A stretch of 13,428 bases of DNA from Clostridia bacterium (GTDB lineage: Bacteria > Bacillota > Clostridia > Christensenellales > CAG-1252). A program made the position numbers and the translations under genes. The stretch spans positions 1 through 13,428 of the forward strand of contig SACC01000016.1 in assembly GCA_009928745.1 (NCBI GenBank). Direction: 5' to 3'. Numbering within the stretch: position 1 is the stretch's first letter; each line of letters starts with the position of its first letter. Below are positions 6,994 to 12,751 of the stretch, piece after piece. Below the pieces are notes generated by a model. That model had not been told where the DNA came from, did no database searches, and saw only the letters and a list, made by a program, of their open reading frames with translations.

Positions 6994-7013
6994 GTATTAT
7001 TGATTAAAATGGG

Positions 7014-7068
7014 GCATCTCCGAGATGCTCTCTAAAATAATTATCCGCGACGCTATGCGGGCGGATAA
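7014..7068 (+). terminator. Pair of hairpins after the lipoprotein gene
   Basis: GCATCT (7014-7019) pairs with AGATGC (7023-7028), and TTATCCGC (7041-7048) pairs with GCGGATAA (7061-7068). Neither has a following T-run, so these are weak terminators at best, but they are the only candidates before the spo0A promoter. Confidence 0.4.
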
Positions 7069-7070
7069 CA

Positions 7071-7077
7071 CTCGACA
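7071..7077 (-). promoter_or_regulatory. Possible Spo0A box upstream of spo0A
   Basis: The minus strand reads TGTCGAG, six of seven matches to the 0A box TGTCGAA, about 75 bases upstream of the spo0A -10. Spo0A commonly binds its own promoter region, so the place fits, but a 6/7 match is weak evidence. Confidence 0.3.
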
Positions 7078-7148
7078 AATTATTGTACAATGTGTCAAAA
7101 TAACCCCTTAATAGCTAATGGCAAAAGGACTTTTTGCTGTGGAATTTT

Positions 7149-7157
7149 TGGTATAAT
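7149..7157 (+). promoter_or_regulatory. Extended -10 promoter of spo0A
   Basis: TGGTATAAT is a perfect extended -10 (TG-N-TATAAT). No good -35 lies 16-18 bases upstream. Expected start near 7164, with a leader of about 47 bases. Confidence 0.55.
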
Positions 7158-7210
7158 CTTTTTGTGAAGATATGGTAGATTATGGTAAAGGTTAATAAAT
7201 GGAGGATTTA

Positions 7211-7975
7211 ATGAAAAAGATAAGTGTATTAATAGCAGATGGGAATAGAGATTTTTGTGAGGAACTAAAAAATAGTTTATTATGCGACTCGTCGGTTTTT
7301 GCAATTGTCAATACCGTGCATGACGGCTCAGCGGCTTTGTCCGAGTGTGAGCGGCTTAATCCCGATGTGCTCCTGCTCGATATGGTTTTGCCTCAATTAG
7401 ACGGTTTTGAAGTTTTGCAGAGTTTGCGCGGTCGCAACAGAAGGATTAATGTTATCGCGATGTCCTTGCCTATAGGCGACGAATATGTATCCTGCGCGTT
7501 AAGAGGCGGGGCAAAGTATTATATGGTAAAACCAATCAACTTTGACGCGATAAAAAGAAGAATTCTGGAATTGTACAACTCATATGAAAAAGAATCTCCA
7601 CCAACGGTTGCAAGATTCAAGATGAGCCGCTCAATGGACGAAAGAATTTCTAACATTTTTATATCGGTAGGGATACCCGCCCATATAAAAGGTTATCATT
7701 TTTTACGCGAAGCTATTAAAATGGCTATTGACAATCCTGATATTATCAACAGCATCACGAAAAGACTATATCCCGATGTCGCCGAAAGGTTCGATACAAG
7801 CGCAAGCAAGGTAGAGCGGGCAATACGCCACGCAATCGAAGTTGCCTGGAATAAAGGCAAGATAGAAAATATCAATAATTTATTCGGCATCAAGGTATAT
7901 TCAAGTAATGAAAAACCTACTAATGGTGAATTCATCGCGCTTGTCGCAGATAAAATGCTGATAGAAAGCGCATAA
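7211..7975 (+). CDS. spo0A: Sporulation master response regulator Spo0A
   Basis: A cytoplasmic transcription factor activated by phosphorylation that commits Bacillota to sporulation. The ATG at 7211 is chosen over one at 7199 because GGAGG (7201-7205) lies between them and the product then starts MKKISVLIAD, as the family does; this gives 254 residues. Receiver domain, about 1-120: phosphoacceptor D57 (LLLDMVLPQLDG), switch residue S85 where Bacillus has Thr, and K107 (VKP). The acidic metal pair, DD in Bacillus and the clostridia I know, reads D10-G11 here. The C-terminal Spo0A DNA-binding domain (about 140-254) is very well conserved, with GIPAHIKGYHFLREAI, SITKRLYPDVA, SASKVERAIRHAIEVAW (about 197-213) and KPTNGEFIA. 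The usual upstream neighbour spoIVB is absent; the gene is alone between a promoter and a terminator. The identity is certain; the G11 change could alter phosphorylation. Confidence 0.97.
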   Translation: MKKISVLIADGNRDFCEELKNSLLCDSSVFAIVNTVHDGSAALSECERLNPDVLLLDMVLPQLDGFEVLQSLRGRNRRINVIAMSLPIGDEYVSCALRGGAKYYMVKPINFDAIKRRILELYNSYEKESPPTVARFKMSRSMDERISNIFISVGIPAHIKGYHFLREAIKMAIDNPDIINSITKRLYPDVAERFDTSASKVERAIRHAIEVAWNKGKIENINNLFGIKVYSSNEKPTNGEFIALVADKMLIESA

Positions 7976-7978
7976 GTG

Positions 7979-7995
7979 TCCGACCAAACGCGAAT
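7979..7995 (+). repeat. 17-base exact repeat, copy 2 (after spo0A)
   Basis: TCCGACCAAACGCGAAT begins 3 bases after the spo0A stop codon and is identical to 4338-4354 after gdhA. The pairing partner seen at copy 1 is absent here. Confidence 0.85.
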
Positions 7996-8005
7996 ACCTC
8001 TGAAT

Positions 8006-8034
8006 AATGCCGCATATAACTCGTGCGGCATTTT
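8006..8034 (+). terminator. Intrinsic terminator of spo0A
   Basis: AATGCCGCA (8006-8014) pairs perfectly with TGCGGCATT (8024-8032) around a 9-base loop and runs into TTTT. The GCCGC core matches the other hairpins in the window. Confidence 0.8.
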
Positions 8035-8316
8035 AAATATACAAAAAAAGATGTATAACAATGATTATTAGTATATCGTGATAGAAAAAAACGGAATAAT
8101 GCTTTTGGCTATGATAGCAAGTGATAATACATTGGAATCTTTACAACAAGATTTGTGAAATTCACTAATTTGGTTATTGATATTATTCTACGTTTTAGTT
8201 CGCTCATACCTATAAATATTATTCTTGTGTTGAGTCGTTATGACCAATATGTATTTATCATAAGCGCGGCTTAATGAAAAAATAATAAAACAAATGAAAA
8301 AAAATTAAAAAAACAG
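8035..8316. other. Intergenic region without a supported gene
   Basis: This AT-rich stretch follows the spo0A terminator. I found no frame with a ribosome binding site and no convincing structured RNA. It holds a 26-codon open frame at 8078-8158 with no ribosome binding site and a short palindrome GTGAA-A-TTCAC at 8155-8165. It may be a long upstream control region for the zinc-ribbon gene. Confidence 0.6.
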
Positions 8317-8345
8317 TTTACAATTCATATATTTATCCATATAAT
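8317..8345 (+). promoter_or_regulatory. Sigma-A-type promoter of the zinc-ribbon gene
   Basis: TTTACA (8317-8322), exactly 17 bases, then a perfect TATAAT (8340-8345). Expected start near 8352, leaving a leader of about 24 bases that carries AAGGGG (8363-8368). Confidence 0.75.
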
Positions 8346-8375
8346 AAGTGCGAATTACAATTAAGGGGTGCTATT

Positions 8376-8855
8376 ATGGCGAAATACAAAATATGCCCAA
8401 GATGCGAATTAAATTATATTCTGGAAGCAGAAGAATATTGCAGCGTGTGTTTGGATGAAATGAAAGGTATCGTGGACGAAATTGAGTTCGATGACGATTT
8501 TACAAAGCTATGCCCTCATTGTGGCGTAGCTTATATCTCTGATGATCAGGATATGTGCGAGGGCTGCAAGAGCTCAATTGAAAAGCTGAAGAGTCTGCAT
8601 GAAGATGCCGAATGTGTCTGGGAAGACGAGAACACGGTGTCTTTGGAAGAGATGGGCGAAGAGGAAGAAGTTGAGGAAGAACTGGTTATTGACGAAGAAT
8701 TACAGGAAGTGCTTGAAGATGATCTTGATGAAGATGCGCTTGAGGATGAAGACCTGCAGGAAGTATTGGAAGATGACCTTGATGAAGATCTTGAATATGA
8801 AGACCTAGACGACTTTGTAGACGATGAGGGAGATGAGACTAACGGCGAAGTTTAG
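8376..8855 (+). CDS. Double zinc-ribbon protein with a highly acidic tail (159 aa)
   Basis: No named family is recognised. The N-terminal 65 residues contain two near-identical zinc ribbons: C7-x2-C10-x11-C22-x2-C25 and C46-x2-C49-x11-C61-x2-C64, each with a CPxC start and (S/D)MC or EYC before the second pair. After residue 80 the protein is almost entirely Glu, Asp and Leu, including the 12-residue block LQEVLEDDLDED twice (109-120 and 127-138). There is no signal peptide, so it should be cytoplasmic. Zinc-ribbon heads followed by acidic tails suggest a nucleic-acid- or RNA-polymerase-associated protein, with the tail mimicking or repelling nucleic acid (compare the acidic tail of the Bacillus RNA polymerase delta subunit); this is inference only. 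The ATG follows AAGGGG by 7 bases. It is a single-gene unit with a strong promoter and a strong terminator, so probably well expressed. Confidence 0.82.
   Translation: MAKYKICPRCELNYILEAEEYCSVCLDEMKGIVDEIEFDDDFTKLCPHCGVAYISDDQDMCEGCKSSIEKLKSLHEDAECVWEDENTVSLEEMGEEEEVEEELVIDEELQEVLEDDLDEDALEDEDLQEVLEDDLDEDLEYEDLDDFVDDEGDETNGEV
8700..8789 (+). repeat. Internal duplication coding for the acidic block
   Basis: Bases 8700-8735 and 8754-8789 encode the same 12 residues (LQEVLEDDLDED) with a 54-base period. They differ at 6 of 36 bases, and all six changes are silent. Confidence 0.85.
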
Positions 8856-8874
8856 GCTTATTAATAACTAATTG

Positions 8875-8915
8875 AAACGGAGGTTATCAGCAAATTGCGT
8901 ATACCTCCGTTTTTT
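8875..8915 (+). terminator. Intrinsic terminator of the zinc-ribbon gene
   Basis: AAACGGAGGT (8875-8884) pairs with ACCTCCGTTT (8903-8912) around an 18-base loop; a run of six Ts occupies 8910-8915. Confidence 0.88.
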
Positions 8916-8963
8916 AATGTCAAATAGATAATTATTAGAAAGATAACTTGTGATATTTGTGTA

Positions 8964-8992
8964 TTGAAAATTATAAGCTGTGAGGCTATAAT
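8964..8992 (+). promoter_or_regulatory. Sigma-A-type promoter upstream of the TfoX-like gene
   Basis: TTGAAA (8964-8969), exactly 17 bases, then a perfect TATAAT (8987-8992), overlapped by a second TATAAT at 8992-8997. Expected start near 8999, so the leader would be about 107 bases. Confidence 0.7.
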
Positions 8993-9105
8993 ATAATATA
9001 GGTAAAGAAAAAGCGCAAAAGTTTTATGGAATCAATTATTACATGTTTCCTTAAGGAAGCAAAGAATAAAATATAATTCCAAGAGATAAAAGGCAGGGTA
9101 ATAAT

Positions 9106-9423
9106 ATGGCTACTGAAGCGGGATTTATTGCATATATAATGGAACAACTTAACGGATTGCCGTATATTGACTATAAAAAAATGTTCGGCGAATATATGAT
9201 ATATTCGCAAGGCAGACCGATATTCCTCGTATGCGACAATACGTGTTTTGTCAAGATAATACCTGTCACGACTGAGTTTTTAGGCGAAGACTGCGAAAAG
9301 GGATATCCTTATACGGGCGCAAGACAGCATTACATAGTGGATATTGATAATAGAGATATGCTTATCGAATTAGCGCAAATATTGACCGCCACTATACCGT
9401 TACCCAAAAAAAGAAACAAATAA
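9106..9423 (+). CDS. TfoX N-terminal-domain protein (105 aa)
   Basis: The segment YIDYKKMFGEYMIYSQGRPI followed by FLVCDNTCFVKI is the hallmark of the TfoX/Sxy N-terminal domain, and the 105 residues contain only that domain. In gamma-proteobacteria the full two-domain protein activates competence genes; stand-alone N-terminal-domain proteins are common in Bacillota and have no established role, so a competence function should not be assumed. It is soluble, with a basic C-terminal end (PKKRNK). The ATG at 9106 is preceded by a weak ribosome binding site (GGCAGGG, 9092-9098). The gene has its own promoter and faces spmB; I see no good terminator in the 75-base gap between them, only a 5-bp AT-rich hairpin near 9449-9460. 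Confidence 0.87.
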   Translation: MATEAGFIAYIMEQLNGLPYIDYKKMFGEYMIYSQGRPIFLVCDNTCFVKIIPVTTEFLGEDCEKGYPYTGARQHYIVDIDNRDMLIELAQILTATIPLPKKRNK

Positions 9424-9498
9424 AAATCAAATATATAATATTCGCAAGCTAATTTATTAGTTTTATATTAGACAAAAGAGCTTACCTACAAGAATATT

Positions 9499-10005
9499 TT
9501 ATAAAAAGCGGCAAAGAAGGCAAGAAATTATTGCGCCCGCAACCGATGCAAAAAGAGCAATGGGGATAGCGAACCGCAATTTTTTTACATTTGTAGTGGA
9601 AAAATATATTGCCGCCACATAGAATATCGTCTCTGAGCTGCCCATTATTACCGAAGCGCATCGCGCAATATAGCTATCAGCGCCGTAGGTTTCATATATA
9701 TTTTCAATCAGCGCCAAACTGCCGCTGCCGCTCATAGGGCGGATTACTATGAGTTCGGTAAGCTCTGGCGGAATACCGATCGTATTAGAAAAGGGAGTTA
9801 CCAGCTTTGTGACGGCTGCCGCTAGTCCGCTTACGCGGAACAAGGTGACACAGACAAAAATGCCTGCGATATAGGGGAATATGCTCCCTATCAATTTTAA
9901 CGCTTCTTTTGCGCCCTCGGCAAAGCTGTCAAAAACGGCAACACGGCGGATAAAAGCAAAAATCAATACCATTATTATTAGAACGGGAAGAATGTATGCG
10001 CTCAC
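9499..10005 (-). CDS. spmB: Spore maturation protein B
   Basis: A polytopic membrane protein of the nucleoside-recognition (Gate) family that, with SpmA, is needed for full dehydration of the spore core in Bacillus. At 168 residues it is close to the usual size (about 175). Signature motifs are intact: RPMSGSGS at 89-96 and GSSETIFYV at 122-130, with hydrophobic segments at about 1-18, 40-58 and at the C-terminus. The start is GTG at 10005, and GTGA overlaps the spmA stop by 4 bases; no clear ribosome binding site is present, so translation probably depends on coupling to spmA. It supports an endospore-forming lifestyle together with spo0A. Confidence 0.96.
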   Translation of the reverse strand: MSAYILPVLIIMVLIFAFIRRVAVFDSFAEGAKEALKLIGSIFPYIAGIFVCVTLFRVSGLAAAVTKLVTPFSNTIGIPPELTELIVIRPMSGSGSLALIENIYETYGADSYIARCASVIMGSSETIFYVAAIYFSTTNVKKLRFAIPIALFASVAGAIISCLLCRFL

Positions 10006-10568
10006 TTGCGTGTTTTGCGGACACCGGTAAACAATTTTACCAAGATAATCCCGATTAGGGTCGTTACAGTGGTTGCAATAAGCGCAGGTAGTATGATATC
10101 AGAGGGATTATGGCTGCCTGCAGTTGAGCGCATTGCAATAATAGTCGCGGGCAATAGCTGTATTGAGGTCACATTGATTACGAAGAACATAATCATGTTG
10201 TCGGTAGCGCGCTCCGTGCCGTCCTGCATCTTTTCCATCGCCAATATTCCAAGAGGAGTCGCAGCGCCCCCCATTCCGAGGAAATTGGCGGTAAGGTTCA
10301 TACTTATTATATCCTGCGTTTCCTTACTTTCATTCTTGAAAAAAAGCTTTGTAACCGGACGGAAAATTTTGGACACGTAATAACTCAGCCCGCTTTTCTC
10401 CATAATCTTAAGGATACCCATCCACAGCGCGTATATTGCGGTCATCTTAAGCGAAAGATCGACTGCGCCGCGCGTGCCTTCGAGCATAACCGAAATGGCG
10501 CTCTCGGGGTTGATAAGGCATATCATACCGATAGATACAACACATATAATAACGAATAAAATGTTCAT
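10002..10568 (-). CDS. spmA: Spore maturation protein A
   Basis: The partner of SpmB: a membrane protein with a Gate domain, involved in spore core dehydration and heat resistance in Bacillus. The motif NLTANFLGMGGAATPLG (residues 91-107) is the SpmA signature. Hydrophobic segments lie at about 3-20, 40-52, 125-145 and 158-178. The frame can be opened at a TTG (10574), but the ATG at 10568 is preferred because it gives the usual MNILFVII start; the length is 188 residues. No Shine-Dalgarno sequence precedes either start, which is unusual here. In Bacillus the pair is in a mother-cell (sigma-E) operon with dacB; no dacB is visible and I cannot identify a sigma-E promoter with confidence. The upstream region leads directly into the repeat cluster. 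Confidence 0.96.
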   Translation of the reverse strand: MNILFVIICVVSIGMICLINPESAISVMLEGTRGAVDLSLKMTAIYALWMGILKIMEKSGLSYYVSKIFRPVTKLFFKNESKETQDIISMNLTANFLGMGGAATPLGILAMEKMQDGTERATDNMIMFFVINVTSIQLLPATIIAMRSTAGSHNPSDIILPALIATTVTTLIGIILVKLFTGVRKTRK

Positions 10569-10659
10569 ATTCAAATTTATTCAATTAGTTAACGTAAAAT
10601 TCATTTTATAGTAACAATTTTATTTCTATAAGTTTAATAGAGCAGCTAAAATGACACAA

Positions 10660-10875
10660 CAACATTATTTTAGGTGTCATTTCGAGCGCAGCCGAGAAAT
10701 CCCACATCAGATTATGTTGTCATTTCGAGCGCAGCCGAGAAATCTCCTCTTCGATGTAGTCAGAGATCCCTCCGCTACGGTCGGGATGACAGGAGAGACT
10801 GACACTACGCGGACAATTTGACAGGTAGATCCCTTCGCTACGGTCGGGATGACAGGAAAGACTGTCATGATGACA
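10660..10875. repeat. Palindromic intergenic repeat, composite unit A (nested)
   Basis: The left end is CAACATTATTTT (10660-10671). Then come two copies of the forward arm beginning TGTCATTTCGAGCG (10675-10701 and 10718-10744, identical over 27 bases), two copies of the reverse arm ending CTACGGTCGGGATGACA (10763-10791 and 10827-10854), and the right end GGAAAGACTGTC...TGATGACA (10855-10875). The order forward-forward-reverse-reverse suggests one element inside another. No gene is visible in the whole 10569-11091 interval. Confidence 0.85.
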
Positions 10876-10903
10876 GAAACACAAATACTGTTTAATTATT
10901 GCC

Positions 10904-11009
10904 CAACATTATTTTGGTGTCATTTCGAGCGTAGTCGAGAAATCCCATCTTCGGATGCCGAGATCCCTCCGCTACGGTCGGGATGACAGGAAAGACTGTC
11001 GTGATGACA
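10904..11009. repeat. Palindromic intergenic repeat, simple unit B
   Basis: A single complete unit with the same ends as unit A: CAACATTATTTT, forward arm TGTCATTTCGAGCG (10918-10944), a short centre, reverse arm ending CTACGGTCGGGATGACA (10960-10988), and GGAAAGACTGTC with TGATGACA (10989-11009). The arms are imperfect complements, so the transcript would fold into a long hairpin with G-U pairs and mismatches. Similar TGTCAT...ATGACA palindromes are known to me as scattered REP-like intergenic sequences in many bacteria. Confidence 0.85.
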
Positions 11010-11028
11010 AACCATACGAAAAAATACA

Positions 11029-11057
11029 TTGTATTTAATATTAATATGGTGTAAAAT
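11029..11057 (+). promoter_or_regulatory. Sigma-A-type promoter of the UPF0237-UPF0210 operon
   Basis: TTGTAT (11029-11034), exactly 17 bases, then TAAAAT (11052-11057). It starts 20 bases after the repeat cluster ends. Expected start near 11064, with a short leader carrying AAGGAG. Confidence 0.6.
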
Positions 11058-11091
11058 TATTATTAGGGCATTTTACGCCAAGGAGAAGCGA

Positions 11092-11361
11092 ATGAAAGCG
11101 TTTATTACGGTTATAGGCAAGGATAGAGTAGGAATTATTGCTGGAGTCAGCACGCTGCTTGCAGAGCAGAAGGTCAACATTGAGGATATTTCTCAGACTA
11201 TACTGCAAGACAATTTTACTATGATTATGCGGGTTGACACCGCAGAGTGCGCGCTAGCGTTAGACGAACTTGCGAAGAAGCTCACCGAGAAAGGCGAAAG
11301 TCTTGGAGTGGTAATTACTATCCGCCATGAAGATATTTTCAACGCGATGCATAGAATATAA
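11092..11361 (+). CDS. ACT-domain protein, UPF0237 family (89 aa)
   Basis: A small soluble protein made of one ACT domain, a fold that usually binds amino acids and controls partner proteins. The start MKAFITVIGKDRVGIIAGVS and the centre VNIEDISQTI are typical of UPF0237, and 89 residues is the standard size. The frame opens upstream at 11029, but the ATG at 11092 is preferred because AAGGAG (11080-11085) lies 6 bases ahead and the family starts there. Two bases separate its stop from the UPF0210 gene, the same pairing known from streptococci and other Bacillota; this suggests that the ACT protein regulates or binds its neighbour. The ligand is unknown; glycine- or amino-acid-sensing is a guess from related ACT proteins. 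Confidence 0.93.
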   Translation: MKAFITVIGKDRVGIIAGVSTLLAEQKVNIEDISQTILQDNFTMIMRVDTAECALALDELAKKLTEKGESLGVVITIRHEDIFNAMHRI

Positions 11362-11363
11362 TT

Positions 11364-12713
11364 ATGATTGGAAGTAATGAGATTTTAGAAACCATAGGTA
11401 TGATAAGCGCGCAGCATCTTGATGTGCGCTGTATCACGCTCGGCTTATCGCTGTTTGACTGCATTAGAGAAAGCGGTAAGGCAACTGCCGATAAAATATA
11501 CGATAAGATTACCCATTTTGCAAAAGATCTGGTAATAACAGGCGATAAGATTGCCGCAATATACGGTATTCCCGTTGTCAATAAAAGAGTATCCGTATCA
11601 CCGTGCAGCCTTATTGGCGCATCAAGCGGCGGTTTTGTCGAAATCGCGCATGCTTTAGAGCGCGCCGCTAATGAGACTGGCATAGATTTTATCGGCGGAT
11701 ATACGGCGCTTGTCCATAAGGGAATGACTGATTATGAGCAAAGATTCATAATGAGTATACCCGAAGTGCTTTCAATTACCAGCAAGGTGTGCGCTTCCGT
11801 CAATATTGCGTCAACTCGCGCGGGCATCAATATGGACGCGATAGGGCTTATGGGCAGGATATTCAAGGAGACCGCATATTTAACCCGCGACAAAGACAGC
11901 ATAGGCTGCGCAAAACTTGTTGCTTTCGCCAACGCCGTTGAGGATAATCCCTTTATGGCAGGCGCTTTTCACGGTGTGGGAGAGGCGGACAATGTTATTA
12001 ATGTCGGCGTAAGCGGACCGGGAGTGGTTAAGGCTGCTCTTGAGCTTGTAGACGGTGATTTGACCGAGATCGCAGAATGTGTCAAGCGCACGGCATTCAA
12101 GGTAACACGCGCGGGTCAGCTCGTTGCAAAGGCAGCCTCAGAGATGCTTGGCGCAAAATTCGGCATTGTGGATTTGTCACTTGCGCCTACTCCTGTAATC
12201 GGCGATTCGGTTGCTTGGATACTAGAAGAAATGGGGTTGGAAAAAGTTGGCTGCTGCGGCACTACCGCGGCTCTGGCTCTTCTTAACGACGCAGTTAAAA
12301 AGGGCGGGATTATGGCTAGTTCGCATGTAGGCGGTTTGTCCGGAGCCTTTATTCCTGTCAGCGAAGATATAGGTATGATTAATGCGGTAGTTGAGGGAGC
12401 TTTGACTTTGTCAAAACTCGAGGCTATGACCGCAGTATGCAGCGTGGGGCTGGATATGATAGCAATACCGGGAGATACTGACGAAGCAGTTATCTCGGCA
12501 ATTATCGCGGATGAAGCGGCAATTGGTGTTGTCAACAATAAAACCACCGCAGTAAGGGTAATCCCGGCGTACGGAAAGGTCGCTGGTGACTTCGTTGAAT
12601 ACGGCGGATTGTTAGGCAGAGCGCCGGTAATGGAAATATCAAAATATTCCCCGGCAAAGTTTATTAAGCGTGGCGGTCGCATCCCCGCGCCACTTCATTC
12701 AAATAAAAACTAA
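11364..12713 (+). CDS. UPF0210 (DUF711, PFL-like) protein
   Basis: A 449-residue soluble protein of the UPF0210 family, normal in length. Recognisable blocks are the N-terminal ETIGMISAQHLDVRCITLGLSL, SPCSLIGASSGGF (79-91), FHGVGEADNVINVGVSGPGV, DLSLAPTPVIGDSVAWILE and GCCGTTAALALLNDA (297-311). Structures of family members show a fold resembling pyruvate formate-lyase and other glycyl radical enzymes, but a reaction has not been established as far as I know, and I see no clear C-terminal glycyl-radical motif here. The ATG follows the UPF0237 stop after two bases without a strong ribosome binding site, so translation is likely coupled. The annotation 'PFL family' should not be read as pyruvate formate-lyase activity. 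Confidence 0.94.
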   Translation: MIGSNEILETIGMISAQHLDVRCITLGLSLFDCIRESGKATADKIYDKITHFAKDLVITGDKIAAIYGIPVVNKRVSVSPCSLIGASSGGFVEIAHALERAANETGIDFIGGYTALVHKGMTDYEQRFIMSIPEVLSITSKVCASVNIASTRAGINMDAIGLMGRIFKETAYLTRDKDSIGCAKLVAFANAVEDNPFMAGAFHGVGEADNVINVGVSGPGVVKAALELVDGDLTEIAECVKRTAFKVTRAGQLVAKAASEMLGAKFGIVDLSLAPTPVIGDSVAWILEEMGLEKVGCCGTTAALALLNDAVKKGGIMASSHVGGLSGAFIPVSEDIGMINAVVEGALTLSKLEAMTAVCSVGLDMIAIPGDTDEAVISAIIADEAAIGVVNNKTTAVRVIPAYGKVAGDFVEYGGLLGRAPVMEISKYSPAKFIKRGGRIPAPLHSNKN

Positions 12714-12715
12714 GG

Positions 12716-12744
12716 TTGACTTTTCTATATAATTTGTGTAATAT
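12716..12744 (+). promoter_or_regulatory. Promoter abutting the pilin-like gene
   Basis: TTGACT (12716-12721), exactly 17 bases, then TAATAT (12739-12744). It starts 3 bases after the UPF0210 stop. The expected transcription start (about 12751) is at the pilin start codon (12752), suggesting a leaderless message. Confidence 0.5.
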
Positions 12745-12751
12745 ATAATAT

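Noticed and set aside
7126..7145. Sigma-H promoter (AGGA ... GAAT) ahead of spo0A
   Set aside because: Both boxes are present, but only 12 bases separate AGGA and GAAT, against about 17-18 expected.
8078..8158. Small 26-codon open frame starting GTG after spo0A
   Set aside because: It has a peptide-like sequence (IEKNGIMLLAMIASDN) but no ribosome binding site and no neighbour relation; chance is more likely. It might be a gene remnant.
8153..8168. Rex operator TTGTGAA-A-TTCACTAA
   Set aside because: The half-sites are good, but the spacer is one base instead of four, so it does not fit the known Rex site.
9027..9077. 16-codon frame in the leader of the TfoX-like gene
   Set aside because: It has no ribosome binding site and is too short to support; a leader peptide role is not suggested by its composition.
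10660..11009. CRISPR array
   Set aside because: The repeats occur in both orientations, are irregularly spaced and are imperfect palindromes in pairs; there are no uniform spacers and no cas genes.
12116..12682. 188-codon minus-strand frame inside the UPF0210 gene
   Set aside because: It is a shadow of the well-identified plus-strand gene; the protein is low-complexity Ala/Ile/Ser/Pro without motifs.
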